A DNA stretch of 64,000 nucleotides from CAZYQW01 sp964649825 (GCA_964649825.1 CAZYQW010000116.1:22078-86077); one strand, 5' to 3'; positions 8,776 to 18,969 are shown, counted from the first letter of the stretch. The notes: a model not told the origin generated them from the letters alone. Numbers and translations are program-made.

Positions 8776-10563
8776 CTACGGCAGGAAGTCGATCCTCAGC
8801 GCGTTCGACAGACCGTAGCCCATCGGCTGCGCGGCGTCGATCGTGACGAGTTGGATGTAGACCGAGGCCGGTCCGCTGCCGCCCGGCACGTTGACGCGGA
8901 AGTTGCCGAACTGGCCCAGCGGGGTCGGGAAGACCGAGAGCACCGGCAGCGGAACCACCGTGCCACCCAGGTCGAACACGAACGTCGGATTGCTCTGCGC
9001 CGAAAGGAACATGAACGCGAGGCTGTTCGGCGGCCCGTCGACGATGTCGAGCAGCGAGATTCCGCCCGACTGGAGCGGATCGCCGCAGAGCGTCATCTTG
9101 GCGATGCCGGGCCCGCCGAATCCGAGGTCGGGCTGGCAGATGGTGTTCGAGTCGTTGATCCAGACGAACGTGCCGCTGCACCGGCCGAGGACCATGTCGA
9201 GCAGCCCGTCGTTATCGATGTCGAAGATCGCGACGTCGTGCCCGCCGGTGAGGTCGGCCTCCTGGAGCCCGACCGCGCCGAGCCAGCCGTTGCCGGCCGA
9301 CGTCTCGCGCTCCTCGCGCAACGTGATCTGCGCGCCCGGGGTTCCGCCCGGGTTGTGGTAGACGTGCGTGCGACGGGAGCAACCGCCGATGTCGACGTCG
9401 ACGTCGGTGATCACGATGTCGTTCCAGCCGTCCTTGTCGAGGTCCGCGATCCAACTGTTGTTGCCGAACCCGTCGTCGCCACCGGCGAGGAACTGGAACG
9501 TCTTCGACGGCCCCCAGATCACGCGCCCGAGCGCGTCGTTGCCGGTGTTGTACAGGTAGCGATCAAGGCCGTCGTCCGACGCGACCACGTCGAGGCGGCC
9601 GTCGTTGTTGAGGTCGCCGATCGCCATGTGGTAGGCGGACCCGCCGTACACGCCCTGCAGGATGTTGAACGTGCCTGCCGCGGCCGGGTTGTTGTAGCGG
9701 ACGTCGACCGGTCCGTTCTGGCTCTTGATGACGTCGTTGAAGCCGTCGCCGTTCACGTCGATGATGTAACCGGCCGTCCCGAAGTTCGAGGCGAGCATCG
9801 CCGGGGTCATCGCGGCCTGGCTTCCGTCGGAGAAGAACCCAAAGCCGTCGTTCAGCAGCAGGCGATCCTCGGCGTCGTTGTTGCCGCTGCCGCCGCCCGA
9901 GTCATAGTCGATGACGTAGAGGTCGAGGTCCGTGTCGTTGTCCACGTCTCCGGCGGTGATCCCGCACGCGTTCGCCGCGATCGGAAGTCCGGTGCCGAAG
10001 TGAAGGAACTGCGGAATGCGCGCGTCCTCGAAGCGCAGTCCGAGCCAGCCCGACCCCGGGTCGCCGAGGTTGTGGTAGATGCGCGGGTGGCTGATGTGCT
10101 TCGGGTCGCCGCCGCTGATCGCCGGCGCGGTCACCACGTCGTCCCATCCGTCCGCGTCGAGGTCCGCGACCTCGACGTCACGGTCGTTGGTCGGCGTCAA
10201 GAAGCCCATGTCGCCGGGCACGTCGGCCGCGACGGCGAAGGTGCTCGTCATGTCGGTCAGGACGCCGGCGTAGTTCATCAAGAGGACGTTGGTCCTCTTG
10301 CCCGACGTCGTCTGCGGCTGTTTGCGGACCACGACGAGGTCGGTGAAGCCGTTGTTGTCGAGGTCGCCCCACTTGAAGTCGACCTCGTGCGAGCCGTTCG
10401 AGATCGAGTCTGCGGGCACGGACAGGTTCGTGCCCGTGGCGTTCTTGAACTCGAGCCACTTGTTGTTGAATCCCTGCGAGAGCGCATCGGGCGAGAGGAG
10501 AGCTGCCGTCAGGGCACACGTCAGGATCGTCGCGGAACCGGCGTTCGCGAAGCGGAGATGCAT
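8776..10563 (-). CDS. secreted FG-GAP/VCBS beta-propeller protein with shared C-terminal domain
   Basis: The product has 595 residues. The chosen ATG opens a signal peptide (hydrophobic core TILTCALTAALL, cleavage near LSQG); the longer frame upstream is unlikely. At least six calcium-binding loops of integrin/FG-GAP type are visible: DLDNNGFTDL, DLDADGWDDV, DVDNDTDLDL, DVNGDGFNDV, DLNNDGRLDV, DLDKDGWNDI and DIDNDGLLDM. They indicate a seven-bladed propeller over about residues 60-470. The C-terminal ~120 residues end in LSNALRIDFLP and resemble the C-terminus of the protease at 5937-7583. The product is exported; its role is probably binding or structural. Confidence 0.85.
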   Translation of the reverse strand: MHLRFANAGSATILTCALTAALLSPDALSQGFNNKWLEFKNATGTNLSVPADSISNGSHEVDFKWGDLDNNGFTDLVVVRKQPQTTSGKRTNVLLMNYAGVLTDMTSTFAVAADVPGDMGFLTPTNDRDVEVADLDADGWDDVVTAPAISGGDPKHISHPRIYHNLGDPGSGWLGLRFEDARIPQFLHFGTGLPIAANACGITAGDVDNDTDLDLYVIDYDSGGGSGNNDAEDRLLLNDGFGFFSDGSQAAMTPAMLASNFGTAGYIIDVNGDGFNDVIKSQNGPVDVRYNNPAAAGTFNILQGVYGGSAYHMAIGDLNNDGRLDVVASDDGLDRYLYNTGNDALGRVIWGPSKTFQFLAGGDDGFGNNSWIADLDKDGWNDIVITDVDVDIGGCSRRTHVYHNPGGTPGAQITLREERETSAGNGWLGAVGLQEADLTGGHDVAIFDIDNDGLLDMVLGRCSGTFVWINDSNTICQPDLGFGGPGIAKMTLCGDPLQSGGISLLDIVDGPPNSLAFMFLSAQSNPTFVFDLGGTVVPLPVLSVFPTPLGQFGNFRVNVPGGSGPASVYIQLVTIDAAQPMGYGLSNALRIDFLP

Positions 10564-10830
10564 AAACGACTCCTCGATTGTGCTGATGGTTCTCGACACA
10601 GCGTCGCGACACGGGGGGCGTGCGAGGTCGAGAAAATCGGGGACAGAAAAGAGACCGAATCGTGGTACGGTATGCGACCTCACCGGTTTGGTAACCGTGA
10701 TCCAGAATGAGAGTTGGAACGTGTCCTTGGCGACGGACACGGGCGTTCAGTGTTGCCATCGCTCTTGGATTCGGGGCGCCGAAACGCGTCGTCTCCCTCG
10801 GTCGGACGCGATGTCCTCCCTTGCTTGCGG

Positions 10831-12081
10831 TCAGACCACGTTGCGACGTTCGAGGCGGGCGATGACCTCGAGGTGGGACGTGCGCGGGAAGAGGTCGACG
10901 GGTCGGATCACCACGGGACGGAAGTCGGGCGCGAACGCGTGAAGGTCGCGGATCAACGTCTCCGGGTCGCAGGAGACGTACAGGAGACGCTCGATCGGGA
11001 GCGTGCGGATGAACGCGAGGGCTTCCGGGGCGAGCCCACGGCGCGGCGGGTCGACGACCAGCGCGAACGGCTTCGCGTCGCGGACCCGCTCGAGCGATCG
11101 CGTCGCGTCGCCGGTGACGAACTCGATCCGGCCCTCGAGACCGCTCAACGCCGCGCTTCGACGGCCGTCCCGGACCGCGGAGCGGTTCCGCTCCACCGCG
11201 ACGACGCTCGCCCCGGCCGCCGCGAGCCGCAGCGCGATCGGACCGAAGCCGGAGTAGAGGTCGACGACGGAGCGGCCGGCGACGTCCCCGAGCAATCGAA
11301 GCGCCTCGGCGTAGAGCTTCGACGACTGCGACGTGTTCACCTGGACGAAGGTGCCGATCGTCGTCTCGATCCGAAGGCCGTCGATCTCCTCGCGAATCAC
11401 CGCGGTTCCCTCGAGCGTCCGGTTCCGCGAGCCGAGGATGACGTTCGTCGCCTTCGGGTTCTCGTTCTCGACCACGCCGACCAGGCCGTCCTCGCGATGG
11501 CGTTCGAACAGGTCGGCCGCCATCCGGCGGACCTGCGGCGCGCCGCCGCGCCGAACCACGAGCGCGGCGAGGACCTCGCCGGTGCTCGGCGCGATGCGCG
11601 CCACGAGGTGGCGCAGCAGTCCGCGGTGCTGGTACTCCTGGTAGATCGGTACCTCGTGCCGAGCCGCCAGCGACCGGGCCGTTCGGACGAGGCGCGTCAA
11701 CGTCGGGTGCTGGATCGCGCATTCGTTCAGGTCGACGATGCGGTGCGAGCCGCGGCGGAAGAAGCCCGCGACCACGCCTCGTGGGGTCTTGGCGAACGGA
11801 ACCTTGATCGCCGTGCGGTAGAAGAGCGGCTCGTCGGCACGAAGCACCGGGAGCAGCTCGAACCCCGCGAGATCGCTGGCGAGCAGCAGCTCGTCGAGCG
11901 CCTTCTTCTTCGCGTCGATCTCCTCGCGATAGAACCGATCGAGGAAGTCGCAGCCCCCGCACGGACCGAAGTGCGCGCAACGAATCGGGCGCGTCATCGC
12001 CGGATCCGCGTTCGCCACGGCGGTGAGTTCCTTGTCGGCCCGCGTCGTTCGCGGCCGGTTCTGTCGCTTCGAACGGGTCAT
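10831..12081 (-). CDS. TrmA/RlmD-family RNA 5-methyluridine methyltransferase
   Basis: The product has 416 residues from ATG 12081; an internal ATG at 11997 is a possible later start. A [4Fe-4S] cluster motif, CAHFGPCGGC, is near residue 35-44, and the fourth Cys is in NECAIQHP. The C-terminal Rossmann methyltransferase domain has VDLYSGFGPIAL (SAM site), VVDPPRRG and the catalytic-loop motif VSCDPETLIRD. This order is that of RlmD/RumA enzymes, which methylate uracil C5 in 23S rRNA or tRNA. A TRAM domain is not obvious, so substrate assignment within the family is uncertain. It is divergent from the fused MFS/spermidine synthase gene. Confidence 0.88.
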   Translation of the reverse strand: MTRSKRQNRPRTTRADKELTAVANADPAMTRPIRCAHFGPCGGCDFLDRFYREEIDAKKKALDELLLASDLAGFELLPVLRADEPLFYRTAIKVPFAKTPRGVVAGFFRRGSHRIVDLNECAIQHPTLTRLVRTARSLAARHEVPIYQEYQHRGLLRHLVARIAPSTGEVLAALVVRRGGAPQVRRMAADLFERHREDGLVGVVENENPKATNVILGSRNRTLEGTAVIREEIDGLRIETTIGTFVQVNTSQSSKLYAEALRLLGDVAGRSVVDLYSGFGPIALRLAAAGASVVAVERNRSAVRDGRRSAALSGLEGRIEFVTGDATRSLERVRDAKPFALVVDPPRRGLAPEALAFIRTLPIERLLYVSCDPETLIRDLHAFAPDFRPVVIRPVDLFPRTSHLEVIARLERRNVV

Positions 12082-12171
12082 GATGGTCGGCGTGATCGTG
12101 GTCTCGGAATGACAGTCGAGCCGAGGAGTGTACACTTCGCGGCTCCTTGACGATTCAGCCGGAACGAATCG

Positions 12172-15100
12172 ATGTCCCGTGACCTCCTTCCCCTCGCCGC
12201 GCCGACCCGAGGTCATGCGCCCGATCGCACGCTCGTCGCCTTGCTCTTCGCCACGTTCTTCGTCTCCGGCGCGTGCGGCCTGATCCACGAGGTCGTCTGG
12301 ACGCGGTTGCTGCGGCACGTGATGGGGAACACGACGTGGTCGATCACGACGGTCCTCTGCGTGTTTCTCGGCGGACTCGCGCTCGGGGGGTGGCTCGGCG
12401 GCCGCGTCGTCGCGCGGCGACACGACCCCATCCGCGTCTTCGCGTTCCTCGAGATCGGCATCGGCCTCTACACGCTGCTGCTGCCCACCTTGGTCGACGG
12501 GCTCGAGCCGATCTACCGGTCGTTCTATCAGGGGACGACGTCCTCGTTCGCGTTCGGCGCGGTCCGCTTCGCGTTCAGCGGCGTGGTCCTCCTGCCCGCG
12601 GCGCTGCTGATGGGCGCCACGCTCCCCGTGCTCTCGCGCTTCGTCGTGCGGTCGTCCGACGCGATCGGCGGCGCGGCGGGACGGCTCTACGGCGTGAACA
12701 CGCTCGGAGCGGTGCTCGGCGCGGCGGGGGCGGGACTCCTGCTCATTCCGGCGATCGGCACCCTGGCGTCGATGCGCGCCGCGTCGTTCCTGAACCTCGC
12801 GATCGGCGGCGTGGCGCTGCTCCTCCATCGGCGCGCCGCGGGCTCGGTCGCGGACGCCGGCGAGGTCGACGACGCCGGCGAAGTGGAGCCGAACCCGCTG
12901 CGGTCCCTCGTCTGGATCACCTACGGCGTCTCCGGGGCGGCCGCCCTGATCTACGAGGTCGCGTGGACGCGCGCGCTGTCGCTGATGATCGGGTCGTCGG
13001 TCTACGCGTTCAGCATGATCCTGGCCGCGTTCATCCTCGGGCTCGGCGTCGGCAGCGTCGTGGGGGCCCGCTACGCGGATCGGACCGAACACCCGGCGCG
13101 GCTCTTCGCGTACCTCGAGCTGCTGGTGGCCGGGACGGCCCTGCTCGTCGTCCCGTTGATCGACGTCCTGCCGCTGCGGGTGACCGGTTGGTTCGCGACG
13201 TCGGGCGACTCGTTCTCCTCCCTCCTCGCGGTGCAGTTCCTCGTCGTGCTCATGGTCACCGCGCTCCCGACCCTGCTGATGGGGGCTCTGTTCCCGGTCG
13301 TGAACCGCGTCGCGGCCGGCGGCGCCGCGAGCCGGTCGATCGGCTCGGTCTACGCGGTGAACACGGTCGGATCGATCGTCGGCGCGTTCGCGGCCGGCTT
13401 CCTGCTGATCCCGTCGATCGGGATCCAGAACACGATCTACGTCGCGGTCGCGATGAACCTCGCCATCGCCGCCGCCGTCCGCTTGCGGTGCCGCGGTGCC
13501 GCGTGGCCGCGGGCCCGGGTGTTCGAGGCGCTCGGCGTCGTCTGTCTCGCCCTCATCGTGTTCCTGCCGCGCTGGGACGCGTCGAAGATGAGCTTCGGGC
13601 CGTTCATGAACGCGCGCCGGCTTTCGCGCGAGGCGGCGACCTCGGTTGCCCGCCTCGAGGAGATCGTCGAGAAGGGCAAGATCCTCTACTACGAGGAGGG
13701 GCTGTCGACGACCGTGAGCGTGACCGAGTATGCCGCCACGCCCGACCGACCGTACGTCGAGCGGATCCTCGCCGTGAACGGGAAGCCGGACGCCTCGTCG
13801 ATCACCGACCTCTCGACGCAGCAGCTCCTCGCGCACGTCCCGATGATGCTCCAGCCGGAGCCCGAGGACGTGCTCGTCATCGGGCTGGCGAGCGGGATCA
13901 CGCTCGCGTCGTGCGGCCGGCACGAGAGCGTCAGGCGGCTCGACTGCGCCGAGATCGCGCCCGCGGTGGTCGAGGCATGCCGGTACTTCGACGAGCAGAA
14001 CGGCGCGATCCTCGACGACCCGCGCGTGCGCATCCTGCAGACCGACGGACGCAACCACGTCGCGCTGACCGACCAGACGTACGACGTCATCATCTCGGAG
14101 CCCTCGAACCCGTGGATCGCGGGGATCGGCGACCTGTTCACGCTCGAGTTCTTCGAAGCGTGCCGCGAACGGCTGAACGACGGCGGCGTGGTCTGCATCT
14201 GGGTCGAGACGTACAACATCGATCGCGCCTCGCTGAAGAGCATCGCACGCACGTTCCTCACCGTCTTCCCGAGCGCGAGCCTCTGGAACTCGACGACGTT
14301 CGACTTCCAGCTCATCGGAGTGAAGGGCGACCTGCGGGTCGACGTGGAACGGTTCCGGCGGCGGCTCGGCGCGGCCGCCGTCGCGGCGGACCTGAAGAGG
14401 ATCGACATCGAGTCGCCGGAACGGTTCCTGAGCCATCAGGTGATGGGACCGGTCGGTCTCGACCGGTTCGCCGGGCACGCGCCGCTCCAGACCGACGACG
14501 ACGCGAGCCTGGAGTTCGCGGCGCCCCGCCTCCTGGTCAAGAACGTCGGCGACCTCGCCCTTCTGGAGGAGATCGAGGATCACCGCGCCGCGGAGTACGG
14601 ATACTTCGTCGGTGAGCCGGACGCGGTGAGCCGAATGCAGGTCAAGGCCGAGCACGCGTCGAGAGTCCACCAGAACGCCGCCCGCGCGCAGATCCACGTC
14701 CTGCGCGCGAACCGGTTCGGGGAGGAAGGAAAGGGGATCGAGGCCCTCGAGGAGTTGAAGCGCGCCGCGGCGCTCGATCCGTCCAACCCCGTGGTCGTGA
14801 AGCAGATCGAGGAGGGTCTGAAGACCGGCGAGCAGATGAAGGGCGCGGGACGCGTGGCCGACGCCATCGGAATCTACCGCTCGGTCCTCGCCATGGACGG
14901 CAAGTCGATCATCGCCCACGCCGACCTCGCGCGGATCCTCGCCATGCACCCCGACGCGCGCTTCCGCAGCGGCGCGCAGGCGGTCGAGCACGCCGAGCGC
15001 GCGAACGCCATCGCCGGCAACGACGACCCCGAGCTCCTCGACGTCCTCGCCGCCGCCTACGCGGAGGCGGGGCGCTTCGACGACGCGCGGATCACCGCGA

Positions 15101-15207
15101 GCCGCGCGCTCTCCTCCGCGAAGAAGACGAAGAACGCGGCGCTCGTGAAGCGGGTCGAGGCGCACCTCGCGGCGTTCGAGAAGAACCAGGCGGTGCGGGA
15201 GCCGTGA
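12172..15207 (+). CDS. fused MFS-like transporter / spermidine synthase-like protein with TPR tail
   Basis: The product has 1011 residues. Two repeated membrane blocks (about residues 22-225 and 245-470), each opening with SGA(C/A)GLIHEVVWTR-type sequence, give roughly 13 helices. A polyamine-synthase-like Rossmann domain follows (about 500-760): VLVIGLASGITL is a degenerate SAM-type loop, and RILQTDGRNHV and ISEPSNPWIAG are typical of spermidine synthase-like domains. The last ~200 residues contain TPR-like helical pairs. Proteins with this fusion are frequent in Planctomycetota and Deltaproteobacteria, and their substrate is generally unknown. Whether the second domain makes polyamines is not demonstrable here. 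Confidence 0.85.
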   Translation: MSRDLLPLAAPTRGHAPDRTLVALLFATFFVSGACGLIHEVVWTRLLRHVMGNTTWSITTVLCVFLGGLALGGWLGGRVVARRHDPIRVFAFLEIGIGLYTLLLPTLVDGLEPIYRSFYQGTTSSFAFGAVRFAFSGVVLLPAALLMGATLPVLSRFVVRSSDAIGGAAGRLYGVNTLGAVLGAAGAGLLLIPAIGTLASMRAASFLNLAIGGVALLLHRRAAGSVADAGEVDDAGEVEPNPLRSLVWITYGVSGAAALIYEVAWTRALSLMIGSSVYAFSMILAAFILGLGVGSVVGARYADRTEHPARLFAYLELLVAGTALLVVPLIDVLPLRVTGWFATSGDSFSSLLAVQFLVVLMVTALPTLLMGALFPVVNRVAAGGAASRSIGSVYAVNTVGSIVGAFAAGFLLIPSIGIQNTIYVAVAMNLAIAAAVRLRCRGAAWPRARVFEALGVVCLALIVFLPRWDASKMSFGPFMNARRLSREAATSVARLEEIVEKGKILYYEEGLSTTVSVTEYAATPDRPYVERILAVNGKPDASSITDLSTQQLLAHVPMMLQPEPEDVLVIGLASGITLASCGRHESVRRLDCAEIAPAVVEACRYFDEQNGAILDDPRVRILQTDGRNHVALTDQTYDVIISEPSNPWIAGIGDLFTLEFFEACRERLNDGGVVCIWVETYNIDRASLKSIARTFLTVFPSASLWNSTTFDFQLIGVKGDLRVDVERFRRRLGAAAVAADLKRIDIESPERFLSHQVMGPVGLDRFAGHAPLQTDDDASLEFAAPRLLVKNVGDLALLEEIEDHRAAEYGYFVGEPDAVSRMQVKAEHASRVHQNAARAQIHVLRANRFGEEGKGIEALEELKRAAALDPSNPVVVKQIEEGLKTGEQMKGAGRVADAIGIYRSVLAMDGKSIIAHADLARILAMHPDARFRSGAQAVEHAERANAIAGNDDPELLDVLAAAYAEAGRFDDARITASRALSSAKKTKNAALVKRVEAHLAAFEKNQAVREP

Positions 15208-15235
15208 TCGGAGGTCGGACCGCGCGCGCCCCGTT

Positions 15236-17152
15236 TCAATCGCGGGCGTCCGCCTCTACCCGCGCCACGCGTACCACTGGTTTCGGCGACAGCCGCACTC
15301 CCGGGTCGCTCGGGGCGCTCGCGGGCAGGTCGTTCAGGTTGTACCGGCCCTCGTTCACCCGCCGCCACTTCGCCGGTTCGAACTCGAGGAGCACGCGGCC
15401 GGGCGGCTCCTCCAGCACGAGGAGATCGATCTCCGTTCGCCGTCCCGGGACGATCCGTCCCTCGACCTGCTTCACGAACTTCGGAACGCGTACGCGCTTC
15501 GCCCATGCCAGTCGGCGCGGATCGCGGTACACGACGACGAACGACGCCTCTTGATCCGCGGGGAGGCGCGCGCAGTGGAGGATGGGCGCCTCGATCCAGA
15601 GCCGCGGGACCGGCGCGGTGACGCGGTACGTGCCGTCGGCGCAGATGATCAGGACGCGGTCGTACTCGGAGAGCGCGAGCTGATGCTCCGCGCCGCGCGC
15701 CTTGGTGCCGAAGAAGCCCGTGCCCGAGTCGAAGCTCACCTTCAGGTCGGGGTGCGCCACCTCGCGCAGGTTGACGGCGGTGAACCCGTCCAGCTTGGAG
15801 CGGCGCGGATGGGCGTCGCGGAGCTTCCGAAGCCGGCCCTGCAGCTCGCGCCGCGTCGTCCCCGGGAGGTCCGTCCGCTTGCGCTCGCACTCGCCGAGCG
15901 CAAGCGTGAGACGCTCCGACTCGCGCTCGTTCTTGTCGAGGTCGTACTGCGAGATCCGCCGAACCGGGAGCGACAGGAGGTGATCGACGTCGCCCCCGTC
16001 CATCGGGCGCAGGAAGAACCGCTCGTACGCGTGCATGCCGTCCCACACCTCACGGCGCACGTCGTCGTCCCGTTCCGCCGCCTCGATGCGGCGATAGACG
16101 CGGAACTGGACGAAGATCCGTTCGAGCGCGAGGCGGTGCCGGCGCTCCTCGATCGTCGACTTCTCGTGCTCGAGCTCGGCTCCGATCCGCTCGATGAGCC
16201 GGTGGTTGAAGTCGTCCAGGACCTCGGTCACCGTCAGCTCGACCGGATGACCGTCGCGGACCAGGACGATCGACGACGAGAGGCTCGTCTCGCACTCGGT
16301 GCACGCGTAGAGCCGCTCCTCGAGGTCGCCGGGATCCACGTTCGGCGGCACCTCGATCTCGATCTCGACCCGATCGGTCGAGAGGTCGCGAACCGGCCCG
16401 ACGCGCATCCGTTTGCGCCGCACCGCGTCCTCGATCGACGCGAGCACGCTCTCGGTGGTCGAGCCGTACGGGATCTCGTGGATGACGACCCTCTGCTCGT
16501 TCCGCTCGACCCGCGCGCGCAGGCGAACGCGGCCCCGGCCGTCGTCGTACTCCGAGGCGTCGACCCGGCCGCCGCCGGGGAAGTCGGGGAGGAGACGCAC
16601 CTCCTCGCCGCCCAGCCGCGCGATCAGCGCGGCCAGCACCTCGGCGAGGTTGTGGGGGAGGACGCGGGTCGCCATCCCGACCGCGATTCCGTCGACGCCG
16701 AGCACGAGCAGCAGGGGGATCCGGACCGGGAGGAAGACGGGCTCCGCCTTGCGTCCGTCGTAGCTCGGCGCGAACGACGTGAGCTCGTCGAAGAAGAGCG
16801 TTTCGCGCGCGAGCGGCGACAGGCGGCACTCGATGTAGCGGGGAGCGGCCGCCGCGTGCCCCGTAAGCGGGTTCCCGAAGTTCCCCTGCCGATCGATCAG
16901 ACCGCTCCGGTTCGCGAGGCTGACCAACGCGTCTCCGATCGCCGCGTCGCCGTGCGGGTGGAGCTTCATCGTCTCGCCGATGACGTTCGCGACCTTGTGG
17001 AAGCGCCCGTCGTCCATCTCGTGCAGGGTCTGGAGGATCCGTCGCTGGACCGGTTTCAGCCCGTCCCGGATGTCCGGGAGCGCGCGCTCGGTGACGACGT
17101 AGCTGGCGTACTCCAAGAAGTTACGCCGCATGAGCGGCTCGAGCCGAACCAC
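15236..17152 (-). CDS. type IIA topoisomerase A subunit (ParC/GyrA-like), short form
   Basis: The product has 638 residues from GTG 17152, preceded by AGAGG at 7-base spacing; an ATG at 17131 is the alternative. RALPDIRDGLKPVQRRIL marks the N-terminal winged-helix region. KLHPHGDAAIGDAL corresponds to the quinolone-resistance region, although the usual VYDT is IGDA. The catalytic Arg-Tyr pair is in APRYIECRLS. The C-terminal part is shorter than in GyrA (about 800-870 residues), and the GyrA box was not found, which favours a topoisomerase IV-like or divergent subunit. It would cut and pass DNA with a ParE/GyrB ATPase; no such partner is in this window. Confidence 0.85.
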   Translation of the reverse strand: MVRLEPLMRRNFLEYASYVVTERALPDIRDGLKPVQRRILQTLHEMDDGRFHKVANVIGETMKLHPHGDAAIGDALVSLANRSGLIDRQGNFGNPLTGHAAAAPRYIECRLSPLARETLFFDELTSFAPSYDGRKAEPVFLPVRIPLLLVLGVDGIAVGMATRVLPHNLAEVLAALIARLGGEEVRLLPDFPGGGRVDASEYDDGRGRVRLRARVERNEQRVVIHEIPYGSTTESVLASIEDAVRRKRMRVGPVRDLSTDRVEIEIEVPPNVDPGDLEERLYACTECETSLSSSIVLVRDGHPVELTVTEVLDDFNHRLIERIGAELEHEKSTIEERRHRLALERIFVQFRVYRRIEAAERDDDVRREVWDGMHAYERFFLRPMDGGDVDHLLSLPVRRISQYDLDKNERESERLTLALGECERKRTDLPGTTRRELQGRLRKLRDAHPRRSKLDGFTAVNLREVAHPDLKVSFDSGTGFFGTKARGAEHQLALSEYDRVLIICADGTYRVTAPVPRLWIEAPILHCARLPADQEASFVVVYRDPRRLAWAKRVRVPKFVKQVEGRIVPGRRTEIDLLVLEEPPGRVLLEFEPAKWRRVNEGRYNLNDLPASAPSDPGVRLSPKPVVRVARVEADARD

Positions 17153-17436
17153 CTCGCCACCTCTCGCTGCCGGACTGCGGATCAGGACCGTACGGGTGGG
17201 CGCATGCAACCGCCTCGGAGGCCGAAGTAAAGCGCCGATCCCGCGATCCGTGCGGGCGAACGTCGCGGTTCGCAACAAGCCTCGCGGAACCTCCGCGCTG
17301 AGAATTGGTTGAGTCGTTCTCGTCGCCGCGAAAACGTGCTATATCTAGACCGTTCGAGTCACGGTCGACGGGGTCTGACCGGCACGAGAAACATCCTGGG
17401 TGCCCGTGCGAGTGCGACGCGCGGGTGGAGGTGTCC

Positions 17437-18969
17437 ATGGTTCGAGTGACGCTGATCTACGCGAAGTCGCGGGTCTTCAAGGAGAAGGCGGCGGGCATCG
17501 GCGGCTTCAACGACGGCGCGGGCGAGTACGCGCACGATGACGTCTTCCCCCCGCTGGGGATCGCGTGCATCGGGGCCGTGCTCGAGGAGCGAGGACACGA
17601 GGTCAAGCTGCTCGACGACTCGATCGAGCCGGACGAGACGATCGACGAGGCGTTCCGGTGGGCCGAGGTGGTGGGGATCACCGCGCTGACGTCCAACGCG
17701 CGCCGCGCGGCGGAGCTCGGTCGCCAGGCGAAGGCGATGGGCAAGTTCGTCGTGATCGGCGGACCGCACCCGACCGTCGCCCCCGAGTTCTTCCTCGAGC
17801 GCGAGGCCGGCTGCTGCGACCTGACCGTCCAGAGCGAGGGCGACTACGTCATGCCCGAGATCCTGGAGAACCTCGACACGCCCGAGAACTGGCCCAACGT
17901 CCGCAACCTGACCTTTCTGCGCGACGGGAAGGTGATCCAGACCGAGCGGCGTCCGTTCATCAAGAACCTCGACGAGCTGCCGTTCCCCGCCTACCACCTC
18001 TACGACATGCCGCGGTTCTTCCGGAAGATGGTCAACCCCGGCATCCCGATGGTGTCGAGCCGCGGCTGTCCGTACGCCTGCACGTTCTGCGACGCCGAGA
18101 TGACCCCGCGCAACTACCGCGCGATGTCGGCGGCGCGGACGGTCGAGCTGATGGACAAGATGATGCGCGACTACGACGCGCCACAGATGTTCTTCTTCGA
18201 CGACCTGTTCACGATCAACAAGAAGCGCGTCATCGCGATCTGCGAGGAGCTCATCCGACGCGGCATCTTCGTGGAGTGGTCGGCCGAGTCGCGCGTCGAC
18301 ACCGTCAGCTACGAGATGCTGCGGCTCATGCGGAAGGCCGGCTGCATCAAGCTCTACTACGGGCTCGAGTCCGGCTCGCCGAACCAGCTCGTCACGATGA
18401 AGAAGGCGGTCACGCCCGAGGGAATCCTGAAGGGCTCGAAGCTCACCCGCGAGATCGGGATGTACTTCAAGTTCTTCATCATCTACGGCTTCCCGGGCGA
18501 GACCGACGAAGACCACACCTGCACCGAGGACATCGTGAAGAAGGGGATGCCGCACAACATCGCGGTCTCCCTCCTCTGTCCGCACAAGGGGACCGAGGTG
18601 TACGAGCAGATCAAGGACCGCATTCTCCACCACCCCGAGGACGTCGAGTACGGCTACTGGCACCAGACCGAGATGTGGCGCCACGACCGATACTCGTTCG
18701 AGGAGCTCCAGGCCGCGCGCAACCAGTTGATCGAGAAGCACCGCAAGGCATGCACCGGGGTGCTGGCCAAGATCCAGCGCAAGTGGGAGCGGCTCGCCGC
18801 GATCGCGAAGCACCCCGAGTTGATCGCCGACTGGTTCGAGATCCGGTCGCGCCGCAACCAGTACCGCCGGCGGATCGAGCGCTGGATGAAGGACGGCCGC
18901 TTCGACGTCGAGCGCGTTCCCGTCCGTGCGGCGGCGCCGGCGACGGCCGCGGTGACCGCGGACACGTAG
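17437..18969 (+). CDS. cobalamin-binding-domain radical SAM protein
   Basis: The product has 510 residues. The chosen ATG starts MVRVTLIYAKS; the frame upstream is not coding-like. The N-terminal ~150 residues form a B12-binding-like domain (PPLGIACIGAVLEERGHEV, KFVVIGGPHPTVAPEF). The radical SAM domain follows, with the [4Fe-4S] motif CPYACTFC at about residues 213-220, then FFFDDLFTIN, WSAESRVD and YYGLESGS, typical of the BchE/P-methylase-like class. It ends in a basic helical tail of about 90 residues. The class includes methyltransferases and oxidative cyclases, often acting on lipids or cofactors; the substrate is not evident. It is divergent from the topoisomerase gene, with a 284-base gap. 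Confidence 0.85.
   Translation: MVRVTLIYAKSRVFKEKAAGIGGFNDGAGEYAHDDVFPPLGIACIGAVLEERGHEVKLLDDSIEPDETIDEAFRWAEVVGITALTSNARRAAELGRQAKAMGKFVVIGGPHPTVAPEFFLEREAGCCDLTVQSEGDYVMPEILENLDTPENWPNVRNLTFLRDGKVIQTERRPFIKNLDELPFPAYHLYDMPRFFRKMVNPGIPMVSSRGCPYACTFCDAEMTPRNYRAMSAARTVELMDKMMRDYDAPQMFFFDDLFTINKKRVIAICEELIRRGIFVEWSAESRVDTVSYEMLRLMRKAGCIKLYYGLESGSPNQLVTMKKAVTPEGILKGSKLTREIGMYFKFFIIYGFPGETDEDHTCTEDIVKKGMPHNIAVSLLCPHKGTEVYEQIKDRILHHPEDVEYGYWHQTEMWRHDRYSFEELQAARNQLIEKHRKACTGVLAKIQRKWERLAAIAKHPELIADWFEIRSRRNQYRRRIERWMKDGRFDVERVPVRAAAPATAAVTADT

Noticed and set aside
12082..15165. Long upstream extension of the RNA methyltransferase frame
   Set aside because: It runs antisense through the MFS/spermidine synthase gene and has shadow composition; the methyltransferase begins near 12081.
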